The notes: generated by a model not told the origin, from the sequence alone. A stretch of DNA of 58,944 nt from Methylobacillus sp. (GCA_031285185.1 JAITWS010000126.1:1-58944); one strand, 5' to 3'; positions 24,528-35,082 are shown, counted from the stretch's first letter. Numbers and translations are program-made.

Positions 24528-24691
24528 TGGAACCTCTGAACAGTTCTGAGCGCGCGAGCGGCATCTCGGATTCGGGATGGGCTGCAAGGCGCAAAGCGCA
24601 GCAATACTTGACGTATTGCGAGCATTTGCAACGCCGCAGGCCGCCCGAAGACGGGTGCGGCGCGCCGCGAGAGAATTGTTCAGAGGTTCCA
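24528..24691. mobile_element. 164-bp MITE-like inverted-repeat element
   Basis: The ends are a perfect 15-base inverted repeat, TGGAACCTCTGAACA (24528-24542) and its complement TGTTCAGAGGTTCCA (24677-24691). Inner arms continue as an imperfect hairpin with GC-rich pairs. The centre contains CAATAC-TTGAC-GTATTG. There is no transposase. No clear target duplication is seen at the borders. The right end is only 14 bases from the glgP ATG, so its RNA would fold over the leader next to AAGGA. The 295-base selU-glgP gap contains nothing else obvious except possible promoters at about 24489-24525. Confidence 0.65.
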
Positions 24692-24705
24692 TAAGGAACT
24701 TCACA

Positions 24706-27180
24706 ATGAACAAATCACGACTTCCCGCTACCACTCGTCGGCCTGCGCGCGATCTGCACGGTATCGCTCGATCACTGGCCAATCATCTGACTTATACCAG
24801 CGGTTGTTTGCCTTCTTTCGCCACGATACGCGATTGGTATGAGGCGACCGCCCATGCGGTGCGCGATCGCCTGATCGAGCGGCGGCTCAGTACCATAGAG
24901 AATTACGTCGAGAAGGATACCAAGCGTGTTTATTATCTTTCGCTGGAATTTTTGATTGGCCGCATGTTGGTGGATTCCGCGCTGAATCTGGATATCGAGG
25001 AGCCGTTGCGCGAGGGTTTGCTCGAACTCGGCATTGATATGGAAAACGTGGTCGAGTCGGAACCCGATGCGGCGCTCGGCAATGGCGGTCTCGGTCGGCT
25101 CGCGGCGTGTTTTCTTGATTCCATGGCCACGCTCGATCTGCCCGGCATGGGTTATGGCATCCGTTACGAATACGGCATGTTTACCCAGCACATCGAAAAC
25201 GGGCAGCAGGTGGAGCAGCCGGATAACTGGTTGCGCTACGGCAATCCGTGGGAATTTCAGCGCACGGAGCGGCTGTATCCCGTCAAGTTTTACGGGCGGC
25301 TGGTGGAGTTTCCCGATGCCGACGGGCAGATGAGCAAGCATTGGATAGACAGCGAAATCGTGATGGCGATGGCCTACGATATGCCGGTTCCGGGTTATGG
25401 CACGGATACGGTCAACAATCTGCGCCTGTGGTCGGCCAAGGCGTCGCGCGAATTCAATCTCGACTCCTTCAACGCGGGCGATTATGTGGGCGCGGTGGAG
25501 GAGAAAAACAGCACGGAGAATCTTTCCAAGGTGCTGTATCCGAACGACACTTCGGTGATGGGGCGCGAGCTGCGGCTGCGCCAGCAGTATTTTTTCGTGT
25601 CGGCATCGTTGCAGGATATTCTGCGCCGTTTCAGCCGCGAGCATCCCGACGATTGGGAGCTTTTGCCGGAAAAAGTCGCGATCCAGTTGAACGACACGCA
25701 CCCGGCCATCGCCGTGGCGGAGATGATGCACGCGCTCATGGATACCTATCATCTCAAGTGGGATCAGGCGTGGAAATTGACCACCAAAATTTTCGCCTAC
25801 ACCAACCACACCCTCATGCCGGAGGCGCTGGAAACCTGGCCGGTGGAAATGTTCGAGCGCGTATTGCCGCGACATCTCGACATCATTTACCAGATCAACG
25901 CCAACTTTCTCAACGATGTGAATCACCGCTTTCCGGGCGACACTGATTTGCTACGGCGCGTTTCCATCGTTGACGAAGACAACGGTCGTCGCGTGCGTAT
26001 GGCCTATCTCGCCATCGTCGGCAGCCACACCGTCAACGGCGTGGCCGCGCTGCACAGCGAGCTTTTGAAAACCACGCTGTTCGCCGATTTCAACCGCATT
26101 TTCCCGGGACGCATCATCAACGTCACCAACGGCATCACGCCGCGCCGCTGGCTCAATCAGTGCAATCCGGGCTTGAGCAAATTGATCGCCTCCGCCATCG
26201 GCGACGGCTTCATCAAGGATTTGGCGCAACTGGAAAAGCTCGTGCCGTTCGCCGAGGACACGGAATTTCGCAAGGCTTTCATGCAGGTCAAGCGCGACAG
26301 CCAGGCGCGGCTTTCCGAGCGCATCCGCGTGCATCAGGGCATCACACTCAACACCGCGATGCTGTTCGACGTGCAGGTCAAACGCATCCACGAATACAAG
26401 CGGCAACTGCTCAATGTGCTGCACGTCATCACGCTGTACAACCGCATCCGCGCGGGCAAAACCGAAGGCATGACGCCGCGCGTGGTCATCTTCGCGGGCA
26501 AGGCCGCGCCCGGCTACCACATGGCCAAACTCATCATCCGCCTGATTCTGGATGTGGCCGACATGGTCAACCGCGACCCGGCCATCAACGGTTTTCTGCG
26601 CGTCGTGTTCTTCCCGAATTACGATGTTTCCTCCGCCGAACGCATCTTCCCCGCGAGCGATCTTTCCGAGCAAATCTCCACCGCGGGAACCGAAGCCTCG
26701 GGAACCGGCAACATGAAAATGGCGCTCAACGGCGCGCTCACCATAGGCACGCTGGACGGCGCGAACATCGAAATCCGCGAGGAAGTCGGCGAAGAAAACA
26801 TGTTCATCTTTGGCCTCACCACGGAACAAGTGGCCGAACTGCGCGCCAAAGGCTACAACCCGTGGCAATACTACAATTCCAACCCCGAATTGAAACAGGC
26901 GCTGGATATGATCGCGGGAGGATTTTTCTCGGTGGGCGAGCCGGATCGCTACAAAACGATCTACGAAAATTTGCTCTGGAACGGCGACCATTATCTGCTG
27001 CTCGCCGACTACGCGAGCTATGTCGCCACGCAGGAAGCCGTGGGCGCGCTCTACCGCGATCAGGACGAATGGGCGCGACGCGTGATCCTCAACGTCGCGC
27101 GCATGGGCAAATTTTCCAGCGACCGCACCATACGCGAATACGCGCAAAAAATCTGGGGCGTGCAACCTGTTCCGCGCTGA
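24706..27180 (+). CDS. glgP: Glycogen/starch/alpha-glucan phosphorylase
   Basis: 824 residues, the usual length for the family. It releases glucose-1-phosphate from alpha-1,4-glucan using pyridoxal phosphate. Family stretches are NGGLGRLAACFLDSMATLDLPGMGYGIRYEYG (about 127-160), VKRIHEYKRQLLN, and the PLP site EASGTGNMKMALNG with the lysine at about 671. The frame is open from 24577, but that part lies in the MITE-like element. The ATG at 24706 follows AAGGAACTTCAC. No other glycogen gene is adjacent, so the substrate context is unclear. Confidence 0.95.
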   Translation: MNKSRLPATTRRPARDLHGIARSLANHLTYTSGCLPSFATIRDWYEATAHAVRDRLIERRLSTIENYVEKDTKRVYYLSLEFLIGRMLVDSALNLDIEEPLREGLLELGIDMENVVESEPDAALGNGGLGRLAACFLDSMATLDLPGMGYGIRYEYGMFTQHIENGQQVEQPDNWLRYGNPWEFQRTERLYPVKFYGRLVEFPDADGQMSKHWIDSEIVMAMAYDMPVPGYGTDTVNNLRLWSAKASREFNLDSFNAGDYVGAVEEKNSTENLSKVLYPNDTSVMGRELRLRQQYFFVSASLQDILRRFSREHPDDWELLPEKVAIQLNDTHPAIAVAEMMHALMDTYHLKWDQAWKLTTKIFAYTNHTLMPEALETWPVEMFERVLPRHLDIIYQINANFLNDVNHRFPGDTDLLRRVSIVDEDNGRRVRMAYLAIVGSHTVNGVAALHSELLKTTLFADFNRIFPGRIINVTNGITPRRWLNQCNPGLSKLIASAIGDGFIKDLAQLEKLVPFAEDTEFRKAFMQVKRDSQARLSERIRVHQGITLNTAMLFDVQVKRIHEYKRQLLNVLHVITLYNRIRAGKTEGMTPRVVIFAGKAAPGYHMAKLIIRLILDVADMVNRDPAINGFLRVVFFPNYDVSSAERIFPASDLSEQISTAGTEASGTGNMKMALNGALTIGTLDGANIEIREEVGEENMFIFGLTTEQVAELRAKGYNPWQYYNSNPELKQALDMIAGGFFSVGEPDRYKTIYENLLWNGDHYLLLADYASYVATQEAVGALYRDQDEWARRVILNVARMGKFSSDRTIREYAQKIWGVQPVPR

Positions 27181-27291
27181 TTGAAATTTTTCCATTCGGT
27201 CGGTTTGCGGTTGGGCGCGGGTGATTTTCATGCCCCTGCCCAGGCAAAATATGTTCTAATTTTCATATTTGCAACGACAAGGAAATTTACC

Positions 27292-27975
27292 ATGAAAACC
27301 CTCGCAGCTCTTTTCTCCTTCCTGCTTTTTATCGCGCCCGCGCACGCGATCAGTCTTTCCGGCATCAGCGACAGCGAAGCCACCGGCGGCCTCAAAGACG
27401 CGCTGCAACAAGCCGTCAGCAGCGCGGTCGGCAAGCTCGGAACCGCGGACGGATTTTTCAAAAACGCCAAGGTCAAAATCCCGCTGCCGGAATCCATGCA
27501 AAAGGCCGAAAAAGCCATGCGGATGTTCGGCATGGGCAAGCAGGCCGACGATCTCGTGCTCAAGATGAACCGCGCCGCCGAAGCCGCCGTTCCCGAAGGC
27601 AAGCAATTGCTGGTGGATGCCGTCAAGAAAATGACCGTGCAGGACGCCAAGGATATCCTCACCGGCGGCGACGATTCCGCCACGCAGTATTTCAAAAAAT
27701 CCACCTCCGAGGCGCTTGCCGCCAAGTTTCTCCCCATCGTGCAGGACGCGACCAAGGACGTGAAACTCGCCCAGCAATACGACAAATTCGCCGCGACCGG
27801 CTTGAAGTACGGTCTGGTCAAAAAAGAGCAGGCCAATCTCGAACAATACGTCACGCAAAAAACCCTGGACGGCCTCTACACCATGATGGCCGAAGAAGAA
27901 AAAGCCATCCGACAGGATCCGCTGGGCGCAAGCACGAGCCTGATCAAGAAGGTGTTTGGAGCGTTGGGGAAATAG
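27292..27975 (+). CDS. DUF4197 exported protein
   Basis: 227 residues. A typical signal peptide (MKTLAALFSFLLFIAPAHA) precedes a soluble helical domain of the DUF4197 type: GLKDALQQAVSSAVGKLGTADGFFKNAKVKIPLPE (about 34-68), DILTGGDDSATQYFKKST, and a C-terminal TLDGLYTMMAEEEKAIRQDP stretch. The family is periplasmic or lipid-associated and functionally unknown. The frame is open from 27181; the ATG at 27292 follows AAGGAAATTTACC and starts the signal peptide. It is in the same direction as glgP with 111 bases between them. Confidence 0.85.
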   Translation: MKTLAALFSFLLFIAPAHAISLSGISDSEATGGLKDALQQAVSSAVGKLGTADGFFKNAKVKIPLPESMQKAEKAMRMFGMGKQADDLVLKMNRAAEAAVPEGKQLLVDAVKKMTVQDAKDILTGGDDSATQYFKKSTSEALAAKFLPIVQDATKDVKLAQQYDKFAATGLKYGLVKKEQANLEQYVTQKTLDGLYTMMAEEEKAIRQDPLGASTSLIKKVFGALGK

Positions 27976-27994
27976 GGCGCGACGGAGCGGAAGC

Positions 27995-28213
27995 TTGGCT
28001 CACTGGAACTGGTTCGGCTACCTGAAACGACAGCGCGCCTTTATCAAAGCGCGCCGTGAACGCACTTCGATTTCCGGCGTGGCATATGTGTTCACGGCGA
28101 CGTTTTTGGCGGTGATTCTGGTGTGGGTGGCGGCGCAGGTGCAATATCATTTTCCGCAGGCTCATACCTTGGGTCAGGCATATCTCGCGTGGTATTCGGA
28201 AAGTCGCCCGTAG
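27995..28213 (+). CDS. Small single-helix membrane protein, unknown
   Basis: About 72 residues from a TTG at 27995, preceded by GGAGCGG at 27984-27990. An alternative start at 27956 overlaps the previous gene. A basic N-terminus (KRQRAFIKARRERTS) is followed by one hydrophobic helix (VAYVFTATFLAVILVWVAAQV). No family is recognised. It is in tandem with DUF4197 and the SUKH-type gene with an 18-base gap to the latter. Moderate confidence that it is a gene. Confidence 0.5.
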   Translation: MAHWNWFGYLKRQRAFIKARRERTSISGVAYVFTATFLAVILVWVAAQVQYHFPQAHTLGQAYLAWYSESRP

Positions 28214-28231
28214 AAAGGTGGTCAGTTTGTT

Positions 28232-28849
28232 ATGAATCACATGCAAACCTTGGTCGAACAGTTGTTGAACCGACCTCTCACCGCGCAAGATGGTCTTGCG
28301 TCTGAGCTTGTCTCTTTGGCAGAGCGCAGGCTCGGACGAAGTTTGCCGGAGCCATTGGCAGAGTTTTATCGTCTGGTCGGCAATTTGCCGCAATTTACCG
28401 AAGCGTTTAATCGGTTCGCCACGCCCGATCAGTTGCACAGCGCGGGCGGATTGCTGATGTTTTTGGAAGAGAACCAGGGCGTTTGCGATTGGGGTGTTGA
28501 TTCGCAGGGGCGCGTATTCCAATGCTGGCACGATGGTGACGACCGCCACGATATGGAGCTTGATCTGTCGGCATTTCTGGAATTGATAGTGCAATATCAG
28601 GTCGCGCAGGGCGGTGACTATGGTTACAGCATTGGCGTCTCCGACGAGGAACTGGCGGAGTTGCTCGCGCAGGATGGCTGGCAGGAAACCGTCAAACACA
28701 ATGGCTTGCTCATCCATCGTCTCCATGCTTTTCTGATCTGGCGCTTCTGCAACGCGGAAGGAGCAGTGGAAGATGATCTGGTATATTTTTGCAGTCTGGT
28801 CGAGCCGCCTGATGCGATAAAACAGCGTTATGACCTGGAGGAGTTGTAG
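28232..28849 (+). CDS. SMI1/KNR4 (SUKH-superfamily) protein
   Basis: 205 residues. It resembles SUKH proteins, many of which are immunity proteins against polymorphic toxins: an N-terminal helix-rich part, then AERRLGRSLPEPLAEFYRLVGN (about 30-51), the typical ELPxxLxxFYxxxG signature, followed by LLMFLEENQGVCDWGVD (about 75-91). No toxin gene with the expected repeats or nuclease domain is nearby, so it is an orphan. It is visibly less GC-rich than purL. Non-immunity SUKH proteins also exist. Confidence 0.65.
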   Translation: MNHMQTLVEQLLNRPLTAQDGLASELVSLAERRLGRSLPEPLAEFYRLVGNLPQFTEAFNRFATPDQLHSAGGLLMFLEENQGVCDWGVDSQGRVFQCWHDGDDRHDMELDLSAFLELIVQYQVAQGGDYGYSIGVSDEELAELLAQDGWQETVKHNGLLIHRLHAFLIWRFCNAEGAVEDDLVYFCSLVEPPDAIKQRYDLEEL

Positions 28850-28954
28850 AGGATGAATTTCTCAAGTTTCAGAACAACCGCAGAAGCAAGCGGCTCCTGC
28901 CTCCCGCCCGTTTTCTGCTAAAATCCAAGCTTTAATCCATACCCCCGAATCCCC

Positions 28955-31900
28955 ATGCTCCGTCTCCGTGGCAGTGCCGCTCTTTCGCCGTTTCGGCTGG
29001 ACAAGATTTTGCTTGCGCTCAAAAGCGTCGCGCCGCGCGTCACGCACCTTTATGCCGAGTTTTGGCATTTTGTCTGGGTGGAGGGCGCGTTGTCCGATGC
29101 GCGGCAGGAGACGCTCAGGCAGATTTTGACTTACGGCGCGCGCATGGCGGAGGAGACGCCGAGCGGGGAATTGTTTCTGGTGATTCCGCGTCCCGGCACG
29201 ATTTCGCCGTGGTCTTCGCGCGCGACGGATATTGCGCGGCATTGCGGGCTGGAGCAGGTGCGGCGGCTTGAGCGCGGCGTGGCGGTTTATGCGGCGACTT
29301 CCGATGGCAGTCCGTTGACCAACGAGGAAAAGCGCGCGCTCAGGCCGCTGATCCATGATCGCATGACGGAATCGGTATTCGGCAGTCTGGACGATGCGGA
29401 AAAACTTTATCATCCGGCGCAGCCCGCGCCGCTTTCCACCGTGGATATTCTCGGCGGCGGCAAAGCCGCGCTGGTGGCGGCGAATGGCGAAATGGGTCTC
29501 GCGCTTTCGCCGGACGAGATTGATTATCTGCTTGAAAATTTCACGCGCATCGCGCGCAATCCGACCGATGTGGAATTGATGATGTTCGCGCAGGCCAATT
29601 CCGAGCATTGCCGCCACAAGATTTTCAACGCGGATTGGGTGGTGGACGGCGTGGCGCAGGCGCAATCGCTGTTTGGCATGATACGCAACACGCACAAGCT
29701 GCATCCCGGCAAAACCGTGGTGGCATATTCCGACAATGCTTCCGTGGTGCGCGGCGGCAGGACGCGGCGATTTTTTCCGCAGGCGGACGGACGTTATGCG
29801 TATGTCGAGGACGACACGCATTTTCTGATGAAGGTGGAAACGCACAATCATCCGACCGCGATCTCGCCGTTCGCGGGCGCGGCGACCGGCGCGGGCGGTG
29901 AAATCCGCGACGAGGGCGCAACCGGCAGCGGCTCCAAACCCAAGGCGGGGCTGACCGGATTTTCGGTTTCCAATCTCAATATTCCCGATTTCAAACAGCC
30001 GTGGGAACGCGCTTACGGCAAACCGGGGCGCATCGCTTCGGCGTTGCAAATCATGGTGGACGGGCCGCTCGGCGGCGCGGCTTACAACAACGAATTTGGC
30101 CGTCCCAATATCGCCGGTTATTTCCGCACGCTGGAAATCGAAGCGGCGGGCGAAGTGCGCGGCTATCACAAACCCATCATGCTCGCGGGCGGCGTGGGCA
30201 ACATTTCCGCCGCGCATTCCAAAAAACATCCCATTCTCGCGGGCGCGGCGCTGATCCAGTTGGGCGGTCCGGCCATGCTGATCGGGCTGGGCGGCGGCGC
30301 GGCATCCAGCATGGATACCGGCGCGAATACCGAAAATCTGGATTTCGATTCCGTGCAGCGTGGCAACCCGGAACTCGAACGCCGCGCGCAGGAAGTGATA
30401 GACCGCTGCTGGCAACTGGGCGATCAAAATCCCATACTCGCCATACACGATGTGGGCGCGGGCGGGCTTTCCAACGCCTTTCCTGAGCTTGTGAACGATG
30501 CCGAGCGCGGCGCGCGTTTCAAACTGCGCGATGTGCATAACGAAGAACCCGGCATGAGTCCGAAAGAGTTGTGGTGCAACGAAGCGCAGGAGCGTTATGT
30601 GCTCGCCGTGGCGCGGGAAAATCTCGCGCGTTTCACCGAAATTTGCGAGCGCGAGCGTTGCCCGTTCGCCGTGGTGGGCGAGGCGACCGAAGAGCGCCGT
30701 CTCGTGGTGAGCGACAGCCATTTCGACAACGATCCGGTGGATATGGAATTATCCGTGCTGCTCGGCAAGCCGCCCAAAATGACGCGCGATGCGAAACACG
30801 AAACGCGCGATCTTGCGGCCTTCGATACCGCCGCGCTCGATTTGCAGGAAGCCGCGCATCGCGTGTTGCGTTTGCCGGGCGTGGCGGACAAAACCTTTCT
30901 CATCACCATCGGCGACCGCACTGTGGGCGGCATGACCGCGCGCGACCAGATGGTCGGGGCGTGGCAGGTTCCGGTGGCGGATGTTGCGGTATCGCTGGAT
31001 GGCTTTGAAACCTGCGCGGGGCAAGCCTTCGCCATCGGCGAAAAAGCGCCGCTCGCGCTTATTGATGCGCCCGCTTCCGGCCGCATGGCGATAGGCGAAT
31101 CCATCACCAACATCGCCGCCGCACCCATCGCGGAGCTTTCCGAACTCAAACTTTCCGCCAACTGGATGGCGCCGGCGGGACATCCGGGCGAAGACGCGGC
31201 GCTCTACGACACGGTCAGGGCGGTCGGCATGGAGCTGTGTCCCGCGCTCGGCATCAGCATTCCGGTGGGCAAGGATTCAATGTCCATGAAAACGGTGTGG
31301 GACGAAAACGGTGAAAAAAAATCCGTGACCGCGCCGATCTCGCTCGTGATCTCCGCGTTCGCGCCGGTGACGGACGCGCGCGCGACGCTTACGCCGCAAC
31401 TGCGCGTTGATCGCGGCGACACGGTGCTCATTCTGATTGATCTCGGCCAGGGCAAAAATCGCATGGGCGGCTCCGCGCTTGCGCAAGTGCACGGCGCGAC
31501 CGGCAATGTCGCGCCGGATGTGGACGATGCCGCGCTGCTCAAAAACTTTTTCGCGCAGATACAGGCGCTCAACCGCGACGGAAAATTGCTGGCGTATCAC
31601 GACCGTTCCGACGGCGGATTGTTTGTGACGCTGGCGGAAATGGCGTTTGCGGGGCATTGCGGTTTCCGCGTTGATCTCGGAAATTTGCCGGGGCATGTGG
31701 CCGATATTTTGTTCAACGAAGAACTCGGCGCGGTGGTGCAAACGCGCGCGGAAGATGCGGATGCGATAGTCGCGCAACTTTCCGCCGCATTGCCAAATGC
31801 AATTCACAAACTGGGACGCGTGACCGCGGACGCGACGCTCGCATTCACCGTCAACGGCAAACCGGTGCTGGAACAATCGCGCGTGGAATTGCATCGCATC

Positions 31901-32836
31901 TGGTCGGAAACGACGTTCCACATGCAGGCGCTGCGCGACAATCCCGCGTGCGCGAAACAGGAGCACGACCGCATTCTGGACGAAAGCGATCCGGGTTTGC
32001 ACGCGCATCTCGCGTTCGACATCAGCGACGACATCGCTGCGCCGTATATCGCCACGGGCAAGCGTCCACGCATGGCGATTTTGCGCGAGCAGGGCGTGAA
32101 CGGGCAGGTGGAAATGGCGGCGGCGTTTGACCGCGCGGGTTTCGAGGCGGTGGATGTGCATATGAGCGATGTGATCGCGGGGCGCGTCACGCTCAGGGAT
32201 TTTCACGGGCTGGCCGCGTGCGGCGGATTTTCCTACGGCGACGTGCTGGGCGCGGGCGAAGGTTGGGCGAAATCCATTTTGTTCAACAGCCGCGCGCGCG
32301 ACGAATTTTCCGCGTTTTTCCGGCGCGGCGATTCCTTCGCGCTGGGCGTGTGCAACGGCTGCCAGATGATGAGCAATCTGCATTCCATCATCCCCGGCGC
32401 GGAACACTGGCCGCATTTCGTCCGCAACAAATCCGAGCAGTTCGAGGCGCGTTTCGTGATGGTCGAAATTCTCGATTCGCCCTCGCTCTTTTTCGCGGGC
32501 ATGGCGGGCAGCCGGATGCCCGTCGTCGTCGCGCACGGCGAGGGTTACGCGGAATTTTCCGGACAGGCCGCGGTCGAATCCGCGCTGGCTGGTAAACTGG
32601 TCAGTATGCGTTACGTCCATAATCATGGACAATGGACGGAAACTTATCCGTTCAACCCCAATGGTTCGCCGCAGGGCATCACGGGTTTGACCACGCGCGA
32701 CGGGCGGTTCAGCATCATGATGCCGCATCCCGAGCGGGTTTTCCGCGCGGTGCAGCATTCGTGGAAGCCGGAAGGGTGGAGTGAGGAAGCGCCGTGGTTG
32801 CGGATGTTCCGCAATGCGCGGAAATTTGTCGGGTGA
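28955..32836 (+). CDS. purL: Phosphoribosylformylglycinamidine synthase
   Basis: 1293 residues, the large single-chain form of proteobacteria. It converts FGAR, ATP and glutamine to FGAM in purine synthesis. Parts in order: an N-terminal PurS-like domain; a linker with [18 protein letters not shown]; two AIRS-type halves, the first with [36 protein letters not shown] loops; and a C-terminal class I glutamine amidotransferase with [13 protein letters not shown] (Cys about 1133) and PHPERVFR (His about 1258, Glu 1260). A TAAAAT before the ATG at 28955 could be a -10. It is followed after 24 bases by an unrelated exported gene. Confidence 0.97.
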   Translation: MLRLRGSAALSPFRLDKILLALKSVAPRVTHLYAEFWHFVWVEGALSDARQETLRQILTYGARMAEETPSGELFLVIPRPGTISPWSSRATDIARHCGLEQVRRLERGVAVYAATSDGSPLTNEEKRALRPLIHDRMTESVFGSLDDAEKLYHPAQPAPLSTVDILGGGKAALVAANGEMGLALSPDEIDYLLENFTRIARNPTDVELMMFAQANSEHCRHKIFNADWVVDGVAQAQSLFGMIRNTHKLHPGKTVVAYSDNASVVRGGRTRRFFPQADGRYAYVEDDTHFLMKVETHNHPTAISPFAGAATGAGGEIRDEGATGSGSKPKAGLTGFSVSNLNIPDFKQPWERAYGKPGRIASALQIMVDGPLGGAAYNNEFGRPNIAGYFRTLEIEAAGEVRGYHKPIMLAGGVGNISAAHSKKHPILAGAALIQLGGPAMLIGLGGGAASSMDTGANTENLDFDSVQRGNPELERRAQEVIDRCWQLGDQNPILAIHDVGAGGLSNAFPELVNDAERGARFKLRDVHNEEPGMSPKELWCNEAQERYVLAVARENLARFTEICERERCPFAVVGEATEERRLVVSDSHFDNDPVDMELSVLLGKPPKMTRDAKHETRDLAAFDTAALDLQEAAHRVLRLPGVADKTFLITIGDRTVGGMTARDQMVGAWQVPVADVAVSLDGFETCAGQAFAIGEKAPLALIDAPASGRMAIGESITNIAAAPIAELSELKLSANWMAPAGHPGEDAALYDTVRAVGMELCPALGISIPVGKDSMSMKTVWDENGEKKSVTAPISLVISAFAPVTDARATLTPQLRVDRGDTVLILIDLGQGKNRMGGSALAQVHGATGNVAPDVDDAALLKNFFAQIQALNRDGKLLAYHDRSDGGLFVTLAEMAFAGHCGFRVDLGNLPGHVADILFNEELGAVVQTRAEDADAIVAQLSAALPNAIHKLGRVTADATLAFTVNGKPVLEQSRVELHRIWSETTFHMQALRDNPACAKQEHDRILDESDPGLHAHLAFDISDDIAAPYIATGKRPRMAILREQGVNGQVEMAAAFDRAGFEAVDVHMSDVIAGRVTLRDFHGLAACGGFSYGDVLGAGEGWAKSILFNSRARDEFSAFFRRGDSFALGVCNGCQMMSNLHSIIPGAEHWPHFVRNKSEQFEARFVMVEILDSPSLFFAGMAGSRMPVVVAHGEGYAEFSGQAAVESALAGKLVSMRYVHNHGQWTETYPFNPNGSPQGITGLTTRDGRFSIMMPHPERVFRAVQHSWKPEGWSEEAPWLRMFRNARKFVG

Positions 32837-32860
32837 TTTTTATAACTTACTGGAGAAGAT

Positions 32861-33340
32861 ATGAAGCTGATTAAGGTAGTGATTCTGGGTTTGGCGCTGG
32901 CCGCGCCGCTTTCCGCGCTGGCGCTGGAAGGCGATCAGCAGGTCGAATACACCGATGCGCTGACATCGGGCAACGTCAAGATGGTCAAGAAATATCTCGA
33001 CGGCGGCCTGAGCGTGAACGAGCAGTTTTTCGCCTGGTCTGCCCTGCACATTTCGGCCAATCACGACCAGCTTGAAGTGGTCAAATTGCTGATCGAGCGC
33101 GGCGCGGATCCGAATTATCGCCATCCCATCACCAAGATGACGCCGCTCACGATGGCCGCGATTGACGGCTTCACGGATGTCGTCGAATACCTGCTGTCCA
33201 AGGGCGGCGATCCCAACATCAAACTGCGCGGCAATGTTTCCGTGCTGCGTATCGTGCGCGACAACGGCGACGCAAAAATGGCGGAATTGCTCGAAAGCAA
33301 AGGCGCCAAGGATGACGGTTGCCAGGGCGAGTGCTTCTGA
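32861..33340 (+). CDS. Exported ankyrin-repeat protein
   Basis: 159 residues. A signal peptide (MKLIKVVILGLALAAPLSALA) precedes three to four ankyrin repeats: DALTSGNVKMVKKYLDGGLSVNE, SALHISANHDQLEVVKLLIERGADPN, TPLTMAAIDGFTDVVEYLLSKGGDPN, and a final VLRIVRDNGDAKMAELLESKGA. Two cysteines (CQGEC) lie at the C-terminus. Ankyrin domains bind proteins; a periplasmic location is inferred. It is 24 bases after purL and 10 bases before the cytochrome gene, so it may belong to the fcc cluster. Confidence 0.8.
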   Translation: MKLIKVVILGLALAAPLSALALEGDQQVEYTDALTSGNVKMVKKYLDGGLSVNEQFFAWSALHISANHDQLEVVKLLIERGADPNYRHPITKMTPLTMAAIDGFTDVVEYLLSKGGDPNIKLRGNVSVLRIVRDNGDAKMAELLESKGAKDDGCQGECF

Positions 33341-33350
33341 GTTGTAAGCA

Positions 33351-33704
33351 ATGAATCGGCATTTTTTCGCGGCGGCGTGGCTGTGCCTGTTTTACGGCAC
33401 GGGCGCGTCGCCCGCGCTGGCCGATGAATCAGCCGACACCTCCCATCTGCGCGTGCTGGCGGGGTCGTGCGCCGCCTGTCACGGAACCAACGGCAACAGC
33501 GTGGGCGGCACGCCCGTGCTCGCGGGTTTGACGCCCGCTTATTTCATCGCGCGTATGCAGGCTTTCCGCGCCGGAAAGCTGGATTCCACCGTGATGCACC
33601 ACCACGCGCAAGGTTTGACCGAGGACGAAATCACCTTGCTCGCGGATTATTTTTCCAGACAAGCGCGTGTGACCTCCCGCGCTCCGACCGCGGAAAATCA
33701 CTGA
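33351..33704 (+). CDS. fccA: Cytochrome c subunit of flavocytochrome c sulfide dehydrogenase
   Basis: 117 residues with an N-terminal signal peptide and a single haem motif CAACH (Cys40, Cys43, His44), followed by GTNGNSVGGTPVLAGLTPAYFIARMQAFRAGK, the class I cytochrome c pattern with Met (VMHHHAQGLTEDE...) expected as the distal ligand. It would accept electrons from FccB in the periplasm. Diheme versions exist in some purple bacteria; this one has one haem. Its stop overlaps the next start by one base (TGATG), typical of a coupled pair. Confidence 0.88.
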   Translation: MNRHFFAAAWLCLFYGTGASPALADESADTSHLRVLAGSCAACHGTNGNSVGGTPVLAGLTPAYFIARMQAFRAGKLDSTVMHHHAQGLTEDEITLLADYFSRQARVTSRAPTAENH

Positions 33705-35026
33705 TGCAACGCCGCGAATTTCTCAAACTCATGTCGGCGGCCATCGCCGCCGGAATGCTGCCGACGACGGTGAAGGCTGGGCAGGCGCGCGGTCGCGTGG
33801 TGATCGTGGGCGGCGGCTACGCGGGCGCGACCGCCGCGAAATATCTGCGTTTGTGGGGCGGCGAAAAACTGGAAATTTCCCTCGTTGAAGAAAGCCACAC
33901 ATTCATCTCCTGCCCCTTGAGCAACCTCGTGCTGGGCGGCAGCAAAAAAATCGGCGAGCTGACATTTGGCCGCAATGGGCTGGATCATTACGGCATCCGG
34001 CGTTATGAACATACGGCGAGTTTTATCAATCCCGAACAGCGCATAGTCATGCTGACCAAAGCCGGGACATCGCTCATGATGCCGTTGCAATATGACCGCC
34101 TCATCATCGCGCCCGGCATTGATTTCGTTTGGGATCGCTACCCCGCGTTGCGCGATGCCGCCGGGAATCCGCTCACCCCGCTTCGCGATGCCGAGCACTT
34201 TGGCGAATCACCGCAGCCACGCATTCCGCACGCATGGAAAGCGGGCGCGCAAACTGTGGCACTGCGTCGCCAACTGGAGGCGATGCCGGACGGTGGCACA
34301 TTTGTGATGTCCGTGCCGAAAATGCCGTACCGCTGTCCGCCCGGCCCTTACGAACGCGCGAGCCAGGTCGCGTTTTATTTCAGCCGGCACAAGCCGAAAT
34401 CGAAAGTGATTGTGCTGGATGAAAACCCGGACATCGTTTCCAAAAAAGCGTTGTTTTTGCGCGCGTGGAACGAGTTGTATCCGGGCATGATTGATTACCG
34501 CCCCAACAATGTCGTAACCGAAATCCGCGAAAACGGCGGTCAGGACGGCTTCCGCGTCAAAACCGAATTTGATGAGTTGTCGGCGGATGTGCTCAACGTG
34601 ATTCCGCCGCAATGCGCGGGCGATCTCGCGCAGGGTATGGACAACGTGGACGGCTGGTGCGAAGTGGATTTTATGACGTATGAATCCAAAGTCGTCCCCG
34701 GCGTTCACATCATAGGCGATGCGGTTTCTTCCGCGCTGCCCAAGTCCGCGCACATGGCGAGTTCGCAAGCCAAGGTCGCCGCCGCCGCGATTGTCGCGCT
34801 GCTCTCCGATGCGCCGCCCGATCCGCAGCCGGTTTTCGCCAACACCTGCTACAGTTTCGTGAGCGACAAACTGGCGATGCATGTGGCGAACGTTTATCGC
34901 TACGACGCGCAAAAGAAAATCATGCTCCCCGCAGAAGGCGGCGGCGTATCCGACCGCGCGAGCGAGCAGGAAAGCGATTACGCGCAGTGGTGGGCAAAAA
35001 ATATCTGGAGCGATGTGCTGACCTGA
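33704..35026 (+). CDS. fccB: Flavocytochrome c sulfide dehydrogenase, flavoprotein subunit
   Basis: 440 residues. It oxidises sulfide with FAD and passes electrons to the cytochrome. The start MQRREFLKLM is a twin-arginine signal, suggesting export in folded form with FAD bound. GRVVIVGGGYAGATAA (30-45) is the FAD site. MPYRCPPGPYERA (Cys211) and NTCYSF (Cys382) probably supply the redox-active disulfide; I infer this from family positions. A second FAD region is HIIGDAVSSALPKSAH. The frame is open from 33467, but that part is a shadow of fccA. The gene pair indicates sulfide oxidation. Confidence 0.92.
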   Translation: MQRREFLKLMSAAIAAGMLPTTVKAGQARGRVVIVGGGYAGATAAKYLRLWGGEKLEISLVEESHTFISCPLSNLVLGGSKKIGELTFGRNGLDHYGIRRYEHTASFINPEQRIVMLTKAGTSLMMPLQYDRLIIAPGIDFVWDRYPALRDAAGNPLTPLRDAEHFGESPQPRIPHAWKAGAQTVALRRQLEAMPDGGTFVMSVPKMPYRCPPGPYERASQVAFYFSRHKPKSKVIVLDENPDIVSKKALFLRAWNELYPGMIDYRPNNVVTEIRENGGQDGFRVKTEFDELSADVLNVIPPQCAGDLAQGMDNVDGWCEVDFMTYESKVVPGVHIIGDAVSSALPKSAHMASSQAKVAAAAIVALLSDAPPDPQPVFANTCYSFVSDKLAMHVANVYRYDAQKKIMLPAEGGGVSDRASEQESDYAQWWAKNIWSDVLT

Positions 35027-35040
35027 GCCGTTTGGAGTTC

Positions 35041-35082
35041 TCCCTCTTCTCCCCGCGAAGGCGGGGATTGCGGGTGAGGGTG
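35041..35082. repeat. Dispersed hairpin after fccB
   Basis: TCCCTCTTCTCCCCGCGAAG then GCGGGGATTGCGGGTGAGGG. The core CCCCGC-gaag-GCGGGG pairs. It is a variant of the CTCACCC/GGGTGAG family, related to 36585-36633. It may end the fcc transcript. Confidence 0.55.

Noticed and set aside
28862..30721. 619-codon minus-strand frame inside purL
   Set aside because: Antisense to purL; composition dominated by Arg, Ala, His and no motif.
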